A stretch of 64,000 nucleotides of DNA from Agarophyton chilense (GCA_030374765.1 JARGXX010000077.1:124001-188000), one strand, 5' to 3'. Shown: positions 31,481-43,260, counted from the stretch's first letter. A program made the numbers and translations. Notes: a model not told the origin generated them from the sequence alone.

Positions 31481-31642
31481 AGGGGATCAGAGTTGAGCTA
31501 GATGTCGCTTGGCCCTTGAGCTTGATGCCTTTGGACCCTTAAAGCTTAACGCTGGTATAGTAGAGATAAGGTATGAATATGATTGGGTAAGGACGGGAAC
31601 GTGTGGTTGTGAGCCTGCGAAGTGGTCACTTACGTTAACTGA

Positions 31643-33422
31643 AGTCTGTTTCAAAATCATATCCCTCGCCCAAAATTTCCGAAAATCGACGTTTTGGCTA
31701 CAGTAAAATTAACAAAATCAGTGTGAAAAAAAGTGAAAGTAAAAATATTGTTTCAAAAAGATAACCTTTATTGCATCATTTTTACTGTAACGCAAGTTCA
31801 GTAGTTTATCTTACTCCTTTAGCCTGTACAACGCTTATACAACGCTATAGCATTGATTCTTTCAAAATGTTGATAGCATTACTGTCAATCTTTTCCCAGC
31901 AGTCTTTGACACAATTTTCCAAATAAAAAATTGTATCAAATTGCTGTCCTTGTCCATAAACTATTTAAGCCAACCTTCTCCAAATGTTTTTGAGGCCAAC
32001 AGAGCGCGCAGGTCATTCCATAACTGTTCTTCAACATCCTCTCCAAGTAGATGGCAGGTAAAACAGCATGGAACTCAACCAGTCTACACTACCTCGTCTG
32101 ATGACCCTTTGGGGAATTGGAAGGCTGGTTTCAAATACAAAGGGTCATTGAGGTTGTTATTATTTAATTTCTGACACACTCTGTCGTTTTTTTAATTTTT
32201 CGATACAACAGAGGCAAATTGAAGAATTGCAGGCTCAAAGGAACGTCTAGGGCGCGTTAAAGCTAAAGCAATTATACTGACAGATCGCGTCGAATAACCA
32301 CGCCCTGATCAAGCGAGTTTTCTCTTTGTCTGTGTGTTTCTGGACTTCTTCAATAAATAATGCAGTGCGGAAGCCTAGAAAGATGCTTTTTTTCAACCAT
32401 TGAACTTCATGTTACTCTAATCATTCTATCTTCTACATTTTCTTTCACCTCATCTAGTAGTCACACTTCCGCACTCTACAGTTTCTGCTATTTAATCAGC
32501 TCTTGTCAGACAACAATAAACGACATATAAAGACTATTATATAACAGATTCATAGAATTAGACTCATGCGTAGGTGTATTATCTTGCTGAAAAATGAATT
32601 CTTTCTCGTACATATAGTATAAAAAAGATAGCAAACATTTTCCTAGAACCTCAAAATTCTTCCCAGAGTTTGAAGAAGTTTCCGCAAACTCAATATCATT
32701 TTTTTGAAGATATTACAACTTAAGCCATGACTTGTGTTTCTCCTATATTCCTCTTAAAAAATTCTTTTACTTTTAGTAGATCATGCTGATACAATATATA
32801 GAAATCTGGAATATAAAGGTCGAAAATTTTTTTGGTTATAAAAGACTACTTTATTCCATTCAATTGCTTTAAATGAGACTTATGAGCACAATATTGTACA
32901 CTATTTTTCTTATTATGATCTATAAAAAATATGTTCTTTTCTTAGTACTTGAACAAATTTTGACGGTTATCTTCACGTCTATGCCATATTGAAGACCTCT
33001 AAAGAGACAGATTTGAATTTTAGCCATTTTTTCTGAGAGATAATGTGTTTCGGTAAAACAATCGCTTACTATTACGTTTATCTGCCATAGAAAATGACGT
33101 AGCTAGGCCATTTGAATGCTTTATTACGTATGTAGTGGGTTTCACATGAATTTTTTTGATTTTTTGCGCCTGCACTTAAGGTGTTACCCTATTTGTGCTG
33201 TGTTTATACTTTGATCAACTTTTTACATGATTTTCAGCTGTTTAGAGCGTTTCAGAGGCTGGGCACGAGCCAAAATTGAAATAATGATTGTTTAAAACAT
33301 ATACTTTTGAAACAGTGTTTTGGACTTTATGGTTTTCATTTGGTGCAAAATGTGCTCTTCCGTACGTATAATATTCTTAATGGTGCGTTTTTTTGTCAAA
33401 GAATATATTTTTGAAACGCACT
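31643..33422. mobile_element. AT-rich long-TIR (foldback-type) element, copy 2
   Basis: It has the same architecture as the element at 15914-17214. Two GTTTCAAAA-type boxes lie ~100 bp apart at each end in inverted orientation: left near 31648 and 31750, right (reverse complement) near 33312 and 33416. The left ~190 bp matches the right end of copy 1 in inverted orientation. The interior is AT-rich and differs from copy 1, with no coding frame. No target duplication was found. Confidence 0.55.
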
Positions 33423-34012
33423 GCTTTGAAAGTTAAGTCTTTTTAGAGAAATGACTATAAATGGGAAGTAACTCGGTCACTGAGCTTGAGGGTAATCTCC
33501 ATTAGTTCGATTCAAGCAATCTTGACCAGTAAACAAATAAATATTTTGGTCAATTTTGGCAATTTTTCATGAAAACATGATTTAAAAAACGAAATTAAAA
33601 GCAAACGTACGCCGCAGTTACAATATTCCTACACATAGCGTAATATCTAAAGTCAACTGACTGTCGTTCTCTTTCTATAATTTCGGGTCATGTTCGTTAC
33701 CGCCTACGTTAGTTTACAACATTAAGAAAGTGACCATCATAAGACTCATTTCATTCATTCGTCAAGGAGATTCAAAAAACCTTTACGTGTTTTTTACTTG
33801 GCTCCAAATAAAAACACATATTTATTGTTTTTGCCTTTTTGGCGATCTTTTAAAAACTCGGTTGGTCGTAGTCGCTCCCTGTGCAGTGACCGAAAATAGA
33901 ATAAAATACCCTCACAATTTTTATGTTTCTCATCCTTCGTGGGGGTTGTTTCTGTAGTAATTACGCTGGTCAAAGCCACAAGATAAACGCGCAGCAGGAA
34001 AGCCGGCGAGTG
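33423..34012. other. AT-rich intergenic sequence, nothing recognised
   Basis: Short frames only. It lies between two mobile elements. Confidence 0.3.
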
Positions 34013-34520
34013 CTAGTGTCTACACGCCCGGAGGATTGGCCTCGCCTGAGGCCAGCGTGGCCTCATATGAGGCCAATTTTTTTCTTAAAATGTAACTGAA
34101 ATTCATTCAAGATATGATTTTTCAAATTTAGAGCAGAAAGGAAGAAAGCAAAAATAAAAACCATACATCTTTATCGTTGAGGAAAAGCCTCGGAAATACA
34201 GTCAAACAGAGCTTTAATACTCTTTTTTAAAATGATATAATTTTGGTGTAGCAAACTTGAGTAGTCGCAAAAAAAACAACAACCAAATATTGTCGGCCTC
34301 AAACTATCCAAAGAAACGTGTCGAAAGAGAATATCTCTTTCAATCATCTAGTAATGCATACTTCAAAACTTGGGGTCATCAAAGGAAGAGTGTTTGGCAA
34401 TTTGTTCCAGTTATACAGAGCTTGTAGATTGCATTTATTTCTTAATTTAAAAGAAATAAAAAATGGTCTCATCTGAGGCCAATTGACCTCACATGAGGCC
34501 ATCGGTCGTATAGACACTAG
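34013..34520 (+). mobile_element. Short TIR element, family M1, copy 3
   Basis: The left end CTAGTGTCTACACGCCCG and the right end (reverse complement) CTAGTGTCTATACGACCG are near-perfect inverted repeats. Inside each lie GGCCTCATATGAGGCC-type palindromes (34058-34073, with degenerate forms near 34040, 34468 and 34487). About 508 bp, non-coding. This copy defines the family best; copies 1 and 2 share the CTAG ends and the CTCATATGAG dyad. Confidence 0.65.
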
Positions 34521-35747
34521 AGGCAAGTCAAGACGAAGTTCACCTTCGTTTCTTAGAGAGCAGTCCCTTCTAACTTGAACCGCTCTGGGGTGTTTAATAT
34601 CGCCCCACAGTAATTGCGGCGCGACCAACACACCTTTGATCTCGGCATACGATTCAGTGCTGTCCAACGTGGACAGCATTGTCAACATTGGTATTCAAGA
34701 CGCAAGTAATCACAATACCCTCCTTGGCGCGCGACGACGACGAAAACCGTCGCGCAGCCAGTATAAAAACGCATCAGCCATATTCATTGAAAACTGCTTC
34801 TGTTACGATTTTCTCAACACATTGGTTGCTGCGGGCTCCGAAAGGCTAGGTCCGCTCAATGACGCGTGAGAACAGACCCTTCACACAAGGTAGTTCTACT
34901 AGCACCGCATACACATACATTCTACGCGTACGTCAGGGTTATACGCATTTATGTCATTCCATCAAACGCGTGTCCGAAGTATTTATAGAACAATTTCCAG
35001 CCGGCATACAAAATCATGGAATGATGGTCTAGTAGGGAGTAATACTGGACACTGTGGAACTGTGAAGTATCGCATGTAGAAAAGGTGTAGGAACTGGCAA
35101 GGAGATACGACTGCTTCTTGTGCAAATGAAACCCACCGCGTCGATGAGGCCAACGATTCATTCAGCGACATTATTAATCTTCAGTTGAAGGCAAGTTATG
35201 CAGATCGTAGTTTAGGCCACTGCATAGACGCGGAACCGTTGCAAGTGGAGGATGGCAAACATTTTGCATATAACTCGCGTGGATAATCATGGCCGCAAGC
35301 GTTATTTCCTGCAACATGCGGATGGAAAGAGAAGAGGCGTACGAACTCCACAACTAGCAGTCATGGTAGGTATGAAAGTCTTGAAGTGGTGCCGGGCGCG
35401 CCCCAGTCGTCGACTGTATCACAAAGTCGCCCTACGACGATGCAAGTGGAATGGAATGGACGATGGATACCACAATGTTTGTGGCCTACGACACAGAACT
35501 GCGGTGAAGAAAAGGCGTCAGTCGTGACAGAGGAACGCAATATAATGTCAGGAATCGTGATGAAAACAATCATGATTGGCATGCAATCCAATTTCATAAG
35601 TTAATGTGTGGCAAACTGGTAAACGCACTAGTAGATCGACGTGTCTGGAAAATATGCATTGCTTCAACCTTAGAATATTAGCGTTAACTGACTCAAATCA
35701 GATGAGAGTTTGAAGCGAGGCGAATGCGCTTGATGCTCTCGACAGTT
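34521..35747. other. Region left of the Harbinger element, no gene recognised
   Basis: It contains short frames on both strands (for example minus 34344-34688 and plus 35252-35527), none with a known motif. A TATAAAAA occurs near 34761. Confidence 0.25.
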
Positions 35748-35750
35748 ACT

Positions 35751-35773
35751 GGGTGAATGCAGAAATAATCAAA
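35751..35773 (+). repeat. Left terminal inverted repeat of the Harbinger element
   Basis: Begins GGGTGAATGCAGAAATAATC, preceded by target-site ACT at 35748-35750. Confidence 0.85.
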
Positions 35774-35910
35774 TCGCCGCCTGGTCAAATTTGAGCCAAT
35801 AAAACTGCTCATTTTTTGACCTTTGCAGAACCAAATCCGCCATTCTGAAATGACCCTTCAAGGGTTCTTTCAGAGTTCCAAATAGCCCGCCAAACGCCTG
35901 ACGTGACGAA

Positions 35911-37107
35911 ATGATTTCACGTCAGGCAAAAGCGGCTCTTTCGGCGGCCGTAGGAGCATTTATGACCACGTTAAGCGTCCTTGTGACGATAAGAAAACGT
36001 CCGAGACGCCCAAGAAGGCCCCACAAACTGGCTCAGCACAAACGTCAGGGACTGCTGCACCCCAATAATAAAGGCGATGAAACACCATGGCAACGACTTT
36101 TGCACCTCGGTACAGACAGTGATTTCATTGTCGTTACCAACTTCACACGACGTGTTGTCTTTCAGACATTACTGCCGCTGTTCGTCTCCACTCGTTCAAC
36201 CTGCAACTACGGGAGCCCTTACAGAACCAGCAATACTACAAAGGGACGAAACCCAATCATGCAATCCGTTGATTTGCTTGGACTTTCGCTATACTATCTG
36301 AAGACCAGCTGCAATATGTATCAGCCGTGTCCCTTTTTTGGTATAGTCCCATCGTCAATGAGTGTTTGGATCGAATACTCACTTGATGTTCTACTGAAAG
36401 CGATTAATCAGGATCAAGCTCTGCTTTTTGAAATCCGATGGCCTACTGTAGAAGAACAGAACGCCTCTGCTGCACTTCTGGAAGACAATCGTCATTTCGG
36501 ACCGCTGCTGAAGGGCGTGTTTGGTATTACGGATGGTGGAAGGTTTAGATTCCAGAATTATGGAGATATCAACTTGCAAAACGCGTACTACGAAGGCTAT
36601 ACACAACAAGAGGAACTCACAAATTTGTTTGTCTTCAACTTCTTTGGGGAGATAATTCATGCCGCTATTAATTTCCCGGGCAGTTGGCACGACACAAAGC
36701 TTGCCGGTGTTTCTGGTTTGTACTACCCGAAGCTATCCGACGAAATGACTCCCGCAGGAATGGCTATATTGGGAGACTCTGCGTTTGTTAACAATACCTC
36801 ATGTACGAATGGAAAGATTTTGCGTGCGCGCAAAGCAAACGAAACGAGCGACATACCAGAGTCGGTAGAACTTGCGGCTATAGACCTAATTATGCAACGC
36901 GTAATGCCGAGTGAGAGACAGAGCGCAGAGTGGGGAATCCGAGCTATAAAAGGCCCGTTTCAACGCCTTAAGACAACACTCACATCCGACTCGATGAGGC
37001 ACAGAATCGTCATAGAACTCGCCGTGCGTTTATTAAACTGCCGCACACGTCTAATGGGGCGCAATCAAATCTCGTCCACCTACGGTGCTGCTCCCGATTC
37101 ATCTTGA
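35911..37107 (+). CDS. PIF/Harbinger DDE transposase (DDE_Tnp_4 type)
   Basis: A 398-residue nuclease that cuts and rejoins the element. Catalytic positions are visible in order: D208 in GVFGITDGGRF, D289 in AILGDSAFVNN, and E340 in SAEWGIRAIKGPFQRLK. The family motif FPGSWHDTKL lies between the first two (256-265), and the final helix ends RLLNCRTRL. Uninterrupted. The basic N-terminus (IRKRPRRPRRPHKL, 28-41) could act in DNA binding or nuclear import. The chosen ATG lies in the loop of an 11-bp perfect inverted repeat (35896-35927). The next Met is at residue 18, so the true start is uncertain by that much. Harbinger transposases need a Myb-like partner to reach DNA, and the partner gene converges on it from the right. 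Confidence 0.82.
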   Translation: MISRQAKAALSAAVGAFMTTLSVLVTIRKRPRRPRRPHKLAQHKRQGLLHPNNKGDETPWQRLLHLGTDSDFIVVTNFTRRVVFQTLLPLFVSTRSTCNYGSPYRTSNTTKGRNPIMQSVDLLGLSLYYLKTSCNMYQPCPFFGIVPSSMSVWIEYSLDVLLKAINQDQALLFEIRWPTVEEQNASAALLEDNRHFGPLLKGVFGITDGGRFRFQNYGDINLQNAYYEGYTQQEELTNLFVFNFFGEIIHAAINFPGSWHDTKLAGVSGLYYPKLSDEMTPAGMAILGDSAFVNNTSCTNGKILRARKANETSDIPESVELAAIDLIMQRVMPSERQSAEWGIRAIKGPFQRLKTTLTSDSMRHRIVIELAVRLLNCRTRLMGRNQISSTYGAAPDSS

Positions 37108-37239
37108 GTGCGGGTCCTGCCGAGAATTAAAGTCCGCGAATGCGAGCAGGCGAGCTTTACGTGGACTTAGCCCTGCATGGTAGGGCCTGCGCAAGCGGAA
37201 ACGCTAGGAAGTAGAGAACCGCTCTGGTTCTTTTTGGTA

Positions 37240-37984
37240 CTACAGATTCACGCTCGAGCCCCCGCCGGATATCTTTACCACAAGCTGCTGGAGAACCGAA
37301 TTCATCCCAGCAACCATAGCTTGTGTTTCATACATGCTCTGATTAACTTCATCCTTTAACACTTTAACCTCCTGCTTCACAGCGTTTGCAATCAGGTATT
37401 CTTGCGTAGCTGTCGGGGCTTCAGAATCATTCCCAGAGTGCTTTGAGTTCGCGATCATACCAATAAACCCGGCCATTTTCTCCACGTTCTCCACCAACAC
37501 CTCTTCTGCCTTTCCCCTCTTGGATGGCAGCCCTCCTACGCCAACTTCACATTTCTTCTCACTTCCTCCGATAGTGTCATTCTCCTGGCTCTTCTTCTGA
37601 CCTTCCGTGATCCCCCACATCCACAGCATCAGGCTCTTTGTCATCACCCAAAACGATTACGGCATTCTTTCCTTGTATTTCACGACCAATATTTTTGGCA
37701 CGTCGTATGTCCGGCGGACAAGACGGATCGCCTGTCTTTTTCTTCGCGTTGCACAGCTTGTCAAATTTGTTCTTCAGCGAGTCTTGGTCCCGAATTGGTC
37801 GGGCGTTTGCGATGTTCGACTGCGAAAATTCGGTAGCCACCAATGCCCACAAGTTAGAACCGATTGGTTCTACTTTTTCAACGATGTCGAGCAAGGATGT
37901 GATATCATCTCTATAATAATTGGGTGCGCCTGAACGTCCTTTGCCCCCTTTATTAGGGTACTGTTTGCCGTTCGCAGCAGGCAA
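37240..37984 (-). pseudogene. Harbinger Myb/SANT-like accessory protein, frameshifted
   Basis: Residues ~20-100 form a trihelical Myb/SANT-like domain of the kind common in protist and algal Harbinger partners: DDITSLLDIVEKVEPIGSNL, then WALVATEF, a linker, and RDQDSLKNKFDKLCNAKKKT with GDPSCPPDIRRAK. The first frame (37984-37577) stops after EEEPGE. A shift near 37590 restores a second frame (to 37240) with KRGKAEEVLVENVEK and a C-terminal coiled-coil-like part. Joined, the protein would have ~245 residues. In this superfamily the Myb-like protein binds the termini and imports the transposase into the nucleus. Its upstream region holds the E2F-like palindrome at 38291. One indel suggests recent loss or a sequencing error. 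Confidence 0.7.
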
Positions 37985-38290
37985 TGGAGTAGGTTTAGGT
38001 GTTGCGGATGCATTAGTCGAAGGTGTAGAAACAGGAGCAGCAGGTGGGGCGGGAGCAGTTTATGGAGCGGCGGGCGAAAGCGCAACGGTACGGAAAGGGG
38101 AGACGGTGACGGAGGCGGTCGTTGAGCTCACAGTGGGTGAAGGTCTGAGTTCTATCGAGAGCGATGTGAAGGAGATTCATGGGCTTTGGAATGTAATTTG
38201 CCACTTTGTGCACAGGGGTTTCGGTCTACTTCTTGGCGCCAATATTTGGCTTTCTGTTTGGCTTTCTGGTGTACTATGAGATTTCTGAAC

Positions 38291-38310
38291 AGCGCCAAAT
38301 CTTTGGCGCT
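38291..38310. promoter_or_regulatory. E2F-like palindrome inside the right Harbinger end
   Basis: AGCGCCAAA and TTTGGCGCT arms (9 bp, perfect) around TC. Each arm contains TTTGGCGC, the E2F consensus. It lies ~310 bp upstream of the Myb-like start and 30 bp inside the terminus. Confidence 0.45.
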
Positions 38311-38317
38311 TTGATGG

Positions 38318-38340
38318 TTTGATTATATCTGCATTCACCC
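38318..38340 (-). repeat. Right terminal inverted repeat of the Harbinger element
   Basis: On the minus strand it begins GGGTGAATGCAGATATAATC. Followed by target-site ACT at 38341-38343. Confidence 0.85.
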
Positions 38341-38343
38341 ACT

Positions 38344-39079
38344 GTTTGCAATATCCCCTCGTTACAGCCCGTGTTTCCTGGCCTGGGAGCCGGTCCAAGA
38401 CCGCATACGCGACTTAATTCCAATTTTAGAGAATAACGCATGCTAGTTTTCAATACTCCTGACCTTGTGTGCAAGCATCGATAGCGAACGCCATTTCGCG
38501 AGTAATCGACTAGCATTACGCAGAAGAGCTAATGTCCAAACGAGTGCTGCCACAGTTTATATCGTTCGCTGGTGCTGCAAAGTGGATCTGTGCAAACGTA
38601 AAAGAGGTTCTGTTGCAACAGGTCCATTACGACAGAATAAATTACTGGAGCATCATGGAATGGATCATCTCGCAAACAACAGGAATCTTTTTACTGCGAA
38701 TTCGTGCCGCAAATTTCGATCATGTTGTATGCCTCGATTTTGACCTATGTTAGTAATTGGAGGCCTTCGAACAGTATTATTTGCGCTAATGTGAGAGAGC
38801 AATTAAGTGTTGATTCGATGATCTTTCGCAGTTCCAAACAATTCTTGAAACCAGACAATTAAAGAGAGTTTCAAGATCAAGTGTTCGAACTAAGAACGGA
38901 TATGCTATGAGAGATAAGAAACGGAGGACGTGTAATAGTTAGAATACCTATAAAGGTTCGGCAAAATCCTTAAACACATCATTAGATATCTGACATCTCT
39001 TAAGAGTTTGGTTCAAGTAACGGTATATGACAACTTTCCGCTTAGTCAAAGTATCGATAATGTTTTATGCCCCACGCAC
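38344..39079. other. Flank of the Harbinger element, no gene recognised
   Basis: Short frames only, for example plus 38465-38743. None has a recognisable motif. Confidence 0.25.
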
Positions 39080-40137
39080 TCATTCAAGTACTGAGATTCC
39101 TCCAGCTTCAAAGGCATTTCTCAGACGTGCCACGGTTGGGCGCAGACGGTAGTCCCTTCTTTCATGGATTGTTGTTAATGTGAAGTACAATCCATCCGAA
39201 TCCACTGTCAACACGCATGGAAGTTTCCATTTAGAACCATAAACTTCCTCCATGCTGGAAGCCATGATACCAACAAGGTCGGTGGACAGAGCAGCGGCGA
39301 GGATCTCTGCTCCAATTGCGATAAACGAGACTCTTGATTGTTTCGAACTAGACCAATCGATGAAATGGTAAAGTGCGTTCTCGTCACCCTCTGCTGGCAG
39401 GAACATGCTTGAAATGTATTCTGTCTGCCCATAAGAAGTTTTTGCTTGACTAGCGTCCGAGAAGGCAAGGTACTTTGGGAATATGTTAAGGTGCAATGGA
39501 TGAGCGTAGTGAATGATTGGTTCAAATGATTTCAATTCTTTCAAACACGATTTTCAAGCATGAGATCGGAGATATGTAGAACGCTGACAGGCTGTTGAAG
39601 ATAGCTCGCAGTAAAGGCTTCTTGAGGAAGTACACCATGTCCGAGGTAAAAGAATTCGCCGGCTAAACAAGGGAATGACGTCATACGAAGTCTATTGAAG
39701 ATGAGGTTCGGCTCGCATTCGAACTTCCCAACTTCAAAGCAAGATGAGAGCTCCTTTTGGTACGAATAGACATCATTCTTTGTACCAGTAAAAAGGAGGT
39801 CATCCACAACCTTTAAAAAAGAAATCTTGATTCGAGTGTTCTTATCGCGTAGTACGAAGATTTGCGGTAGGCCCTGTACTGGGACGAATTGCCTTTCAAA
39901 AAGCCACTTCTCGAATATCTGTTGCCAGGGCCTTCCAGAATCTACGATTCTATAAGTGGGGACTAAGATTTCCCATACTACTGCGTGAAGAGCCCAGCCA
40001 ATTGGTGGGATCCTTAAAGTGTCCCGGTACAGTTTTCCATTTTGGGGGTAGGCCCCTTTGATATCGATTGTGGCCAAAGATAACTGAGAGATTACTGCAA
40101 TGGAAAGAACGATCCGAATGATTGGGAACTGAGCCAA
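39080..40137 (-). pseudogene. Ty1/copia reverse transcriptase and RNase H remnant
   Basis: The RT piece (40137-39541) reads LATIDIKGAYPQNGKLYRDT, the RVT_2 signature start, then YRIVDSGRPWQQIFEKWLFE and the active-site strand FLKVVDDLLFTGT (VVDD for YVDD). The RNase H piece (39544-39080) starts with a small overlap in another frame and has LAFSDASQAKTSYGQTEYIS, DWSSSKQSRVSFIAIGAEIL and VDSDGLYFTLTT, matching the copia RNase H pattern (DA, S-K-R-x-S-x-AE, D). A frameshift lies near 39541. These domains copy element RNA and remove the template. The order gag, protease, integrase, RT, RNase H running leftward from 42.05 kb confirms Ty1/copia, in contrast to the Ty3/gypsy copies elsewhere. Confidence 0.75.
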
Positions 40138-41516
40138 AGAATAGTCCTTTCGAATTTAGTCGTTATCACGGTCTTCATTCCCGTGTAGAACCAGTCAGCA
40201 TTTGAGTCGAAGAGTTCCCCTTTCTCCGTCTCTTTTAATTTGAAATAAGTGATGAGACGACACTGCATTCACATCGCTAGCAAAAGAGGACCTCTTTGTC
40301 TCCCCATAACAGCCATCATAGACGCCTTCCTCTTTTGCGATGGAACTTTCGATGATTTAGCGCAAAAGGAATTGTAGACATGACTCGGATACATGTTCAT
40401 CACAAAGCACATTCTTTACTCGAAGCAAGATGATCTGTTCGATGGAACTCAAAGATATCAGTGTGTTTGAAACTTCTATCGCTGCGGATCATACGTTTTC
40501 TCAGGTCGTGGTGGATTTGAAGATAACCCAATGTCCTTGGTCAGGTCGTCTATCACTTTTGGACTTCCACCTGAAAAACGACTGATGATTGGTGGGTTAA
40601 ATGACCAGAGAGACTTCTCATTGTCCAGGATCTAGTCCTATTTTCTACGTGATTCTTTGGGAAGAACCAGGGGATGCGTTGAGTCGGAAAGAGGTGGTGG
40701 GAAAGAAATGATCTCTAAAACACTCTCTTCGTCTTCTTCGGAGACGACACCAGGTGGACCATTCACATTAATCCAGTCTCCTTCGAAAGAGTTGTTAACT
40801 GTTTTCAATGCCTCAGTATCCATGAGCGTGGCGACGGAGAGTCCAAATCATGGATCGATCATGCGTAATATTTGCAGATTGCCCATCTTGTTGATGAACA
40901 TAAAGTAGACCAGAACATGGTTGTTAAAGGAGATCAAAAGCCTTCGGGACGAATTCATTCGTGATGCTAATGGGCGCCATGTGGTTGGCCACCCCGTGCA
41001 CTTGTTAATTGCGACCAGTTCTTGTTTGAACATAGGGGTTAGTACTCCCGCGGAACGACAAAGCTGACCCATTTCATCAAATTTCAGGTGCGTGTAGCCA
41101 CGAAGCATGGAACAAAACTTACTCACTTACTTTCCATCAGAGAATTTCTTCTTGGACAAAGGCCGCAATCGTCCATTGAAGAATGTTTGGTGCGAGGATA
41201 GGAAAAATCGGACATACAATTCTTTGAAGAACATAACCAGGAAACTAGTACGAACGACGACCTCTGGGTCTTCATGGAGACGGAAGGAGTAGGTGCGAAG
41301 GTGAAGAGCTTCGCTGGACATTTCACCGACACTTTTTCGTACAATTAACACGTTTTCCTCACCTATGAGGTTCAACTTGTGGACAATGTGATTTCCCAAC
41401 AAAAGAAGACCTTCTCGATTGAATACTAAGAACGGAATATTTGCTCTGTGTCCGTTCATGTCGGTAAAAGAGAGGTACCAGATAGTGAATACCAACTTAG
41501 AGTCGAAGCAGTCCAT
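40138..41516 (-). pseudogene. Ty1/copia integrase region remnant
   Basis: The frame 41516-41127 (NIPFLVFNREGLLLLGNHIV, HLRTYSFRLHEDPEVVV) links protease to integrase. The frame 41126-40848 holds HLKFDEMGQLCRSAGVL and a Cys before WRPLASRMNSSRRLLISFNN, like the GAG-pre-integrase zinc region followed by the first integrase strand (VLVYFMFINKMGNLQILRMID). 40.14-40.85 kb holds only short frames (such as 40823-40638, EEDEESVLEIISFPPP). Broken in several places. Assigned mainly by order between protease and RT. Confidence 0.5.
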
Positions 41517-41519
41517 GCC

Positions 41520-42054
41520 TTAACCATAGAAGAAAGGCTCTCTATTCAATCTTCGCAACTTGAATGGGATTGAAAGGGAAGAAGTCAACTTAGCTGCGGC
41601 CTCCACAAATCCGACGGTTCTGGGACAGCCGATGTCACTGACAGGTTTCCGCTCCCGGGCGGTCACAGATCTTTTTCGGCTCCACATCCGACAATAAGGC
41701 TTACCTGTCTTTCGAAGGATTGGAGCTGCCCCGGAAACAACCTCCATCTGTATTCTTTCTGCTTTCCATTATCAAAAAGTCCAGTTTACGCTTCTTTGTC
41801 AACCGACTAGGAATCTCACATTTACCGCCATCACGGAGATGTTTTTTTGAGCCACAATCGTAACAAATCGTGTCAACAGGGCGTTTATTGGTGGTAGATG
41901 GCTTTACGCCACCGCCTTGTGATGGTGGACATGGCTTTTTGGTTTCGATTCTCTTCTTCTTTTTCTTGTTCCTAGACGAATAATTTCTGTTCAGAGGATC
42001 CGATCCACCAACACTACCATAATTATACGCTATAGTGGCACCAAGAATGAGCAA
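41520..42054 (-). pseudogene. Ty1/copia gag C-terminus and protease remnant
   Basis: The frame 42054-41701 has a Lys-rich stretch and a zinc knuckle-like DTICYDCGSKKHLRDGGKC, the nucleocapsid element that binds RNA. The frame 41747-41520 contains SDIGCPRTVGFVEAAAKL, matching the copia protease active site (normally D-(S/T)-GCP-(R/K)-(S/T)-V). The frames overlap in different phases. Both are fragments. Confidence 0.55.
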
Positions 42055-43260
42055 AGCCTTCTAATAATGTTGTTTGAGCATGAAATCAACATCATTATGA
42101 GTGAGCTGCTGGTACACTTTTTTTATAGACATTGTGATGGAACGATGAACGAAAGTTTGGCCGTATCATCCAAATTCAGAACAGAAAGATACTTCGATGG
42201 AGTCCTGATGAATCTGGTGAGATCCTTTGATTTCATATTGTTATCATCTTGAAGTTTCGACACTGTTTCGAGAAGAGTGTCGATTATGTTCTAAATGGCC
42301 TACGGGAGCCAACATATGGCATGAACCGCATGGCCGTTGCTGGTAGTCCCCGTGGATCCAGACACCAACTGTGACGCGTCCGGCAGCAAAATATACAAGG
42401 ATGACCTTATGTGATAAATTGTCGAGAACAGGGTAATTTCAGGAGGGAGCGAATGCTCCAAGCTCGTTAGGAGCAATCGTAGGTGCCAGTGGGCACGCCG
42501 GACCAACGGTTTCATGTTCATGACCATTCAAGACAGGGGGATCCCCGAACCGCGGGGTTCGGAACACCTTCATCAACTCCGTGCCGCAGCATTCGTCCCA
42601 TCGTTTGAAACCGGACTCTTCATCGGCGCACATAGCTCTCATCTTGTCTTTAAATAATGGCCATTCGTCATTATCGTCGTTGTGTTCATCGCAACACGTC
42701 TGGCCCCTTTTGTCGTTTCCATACGAATCGCCTTGGTCGCATTCATACTACTCGCAGTCCACGTTCTTGTCGTACACATCGCGCTAACTGCTGAATCGAC
42801 TGCAGTCGTTCCAATATCTTGGGAAAATGTTGTGCTACAAGGCTAGGTCACAAAGCAAATACCTGAGGTACTCAAGACTGCTTGTGACCCGACCACCGCC
42901 GTGCAACCGATCGCACACACCCGAAAGTTCATAAGAAGCTTACAATACTATCGTCACAGCGCGCACCACTTTATCATTTCTGGGATGCGCTCGTGCCGTC
43001 GGCGCCTTGTCGATGCGGTTGGCCACGTTTTGTTCTGCGATCTATGTGCCTCCAGGTCTTCCCCGCCACATGATAGCTGACTTCCCGATCCTACTCTTAT
43101 AATACCCAGTAAATGCTGGGCTGCCACAAGCAGCCTAGCCACAACAGAACGATAGCACGCTGGTGACGTCAGCGCGCGCCACGATTTCACACTCCGTGGA
43201 CGGCTCACACAGAAGCAGTCCATTCGAGGCGGATAACGAGAATGCGTGAGGGCACGTACG
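42055..43260. other. Region between copia and Ty3/gypsy remnants, nothing recognised
   Basis: Short frames on both strands. A TTATAATA followed by a CCCAG...CTGGG hairpin lies near 43090-43115. Confidence 0.25.

Larger units (their letters stand above)
35748..38343 (+). mobile_element. Complete PIF/Harbinger DNA transposon
   Basis: The element spans 35751-38340 (2590 bp). Its terminal inverted repeats are GGGTGAATGCAGAAATAATC at the left and, reading inward on the other strand, GGGTGAATGCAGATATAATC at the right, continuing AAA in both: 22 of 23 positions match. The flanking trinucleotide ACT occurs on both sides (35748-35750 and 38341-38343), the 3-bp target duplication typical of PIF/Harbinger. 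It encodes a DDE transposase and, on the other strand, a Myb/SANT-like protein, the two-gene arrangement of this superfamily. The transposase is intact but the Myb-like gene has a frameshift. Confidence 0.85.
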
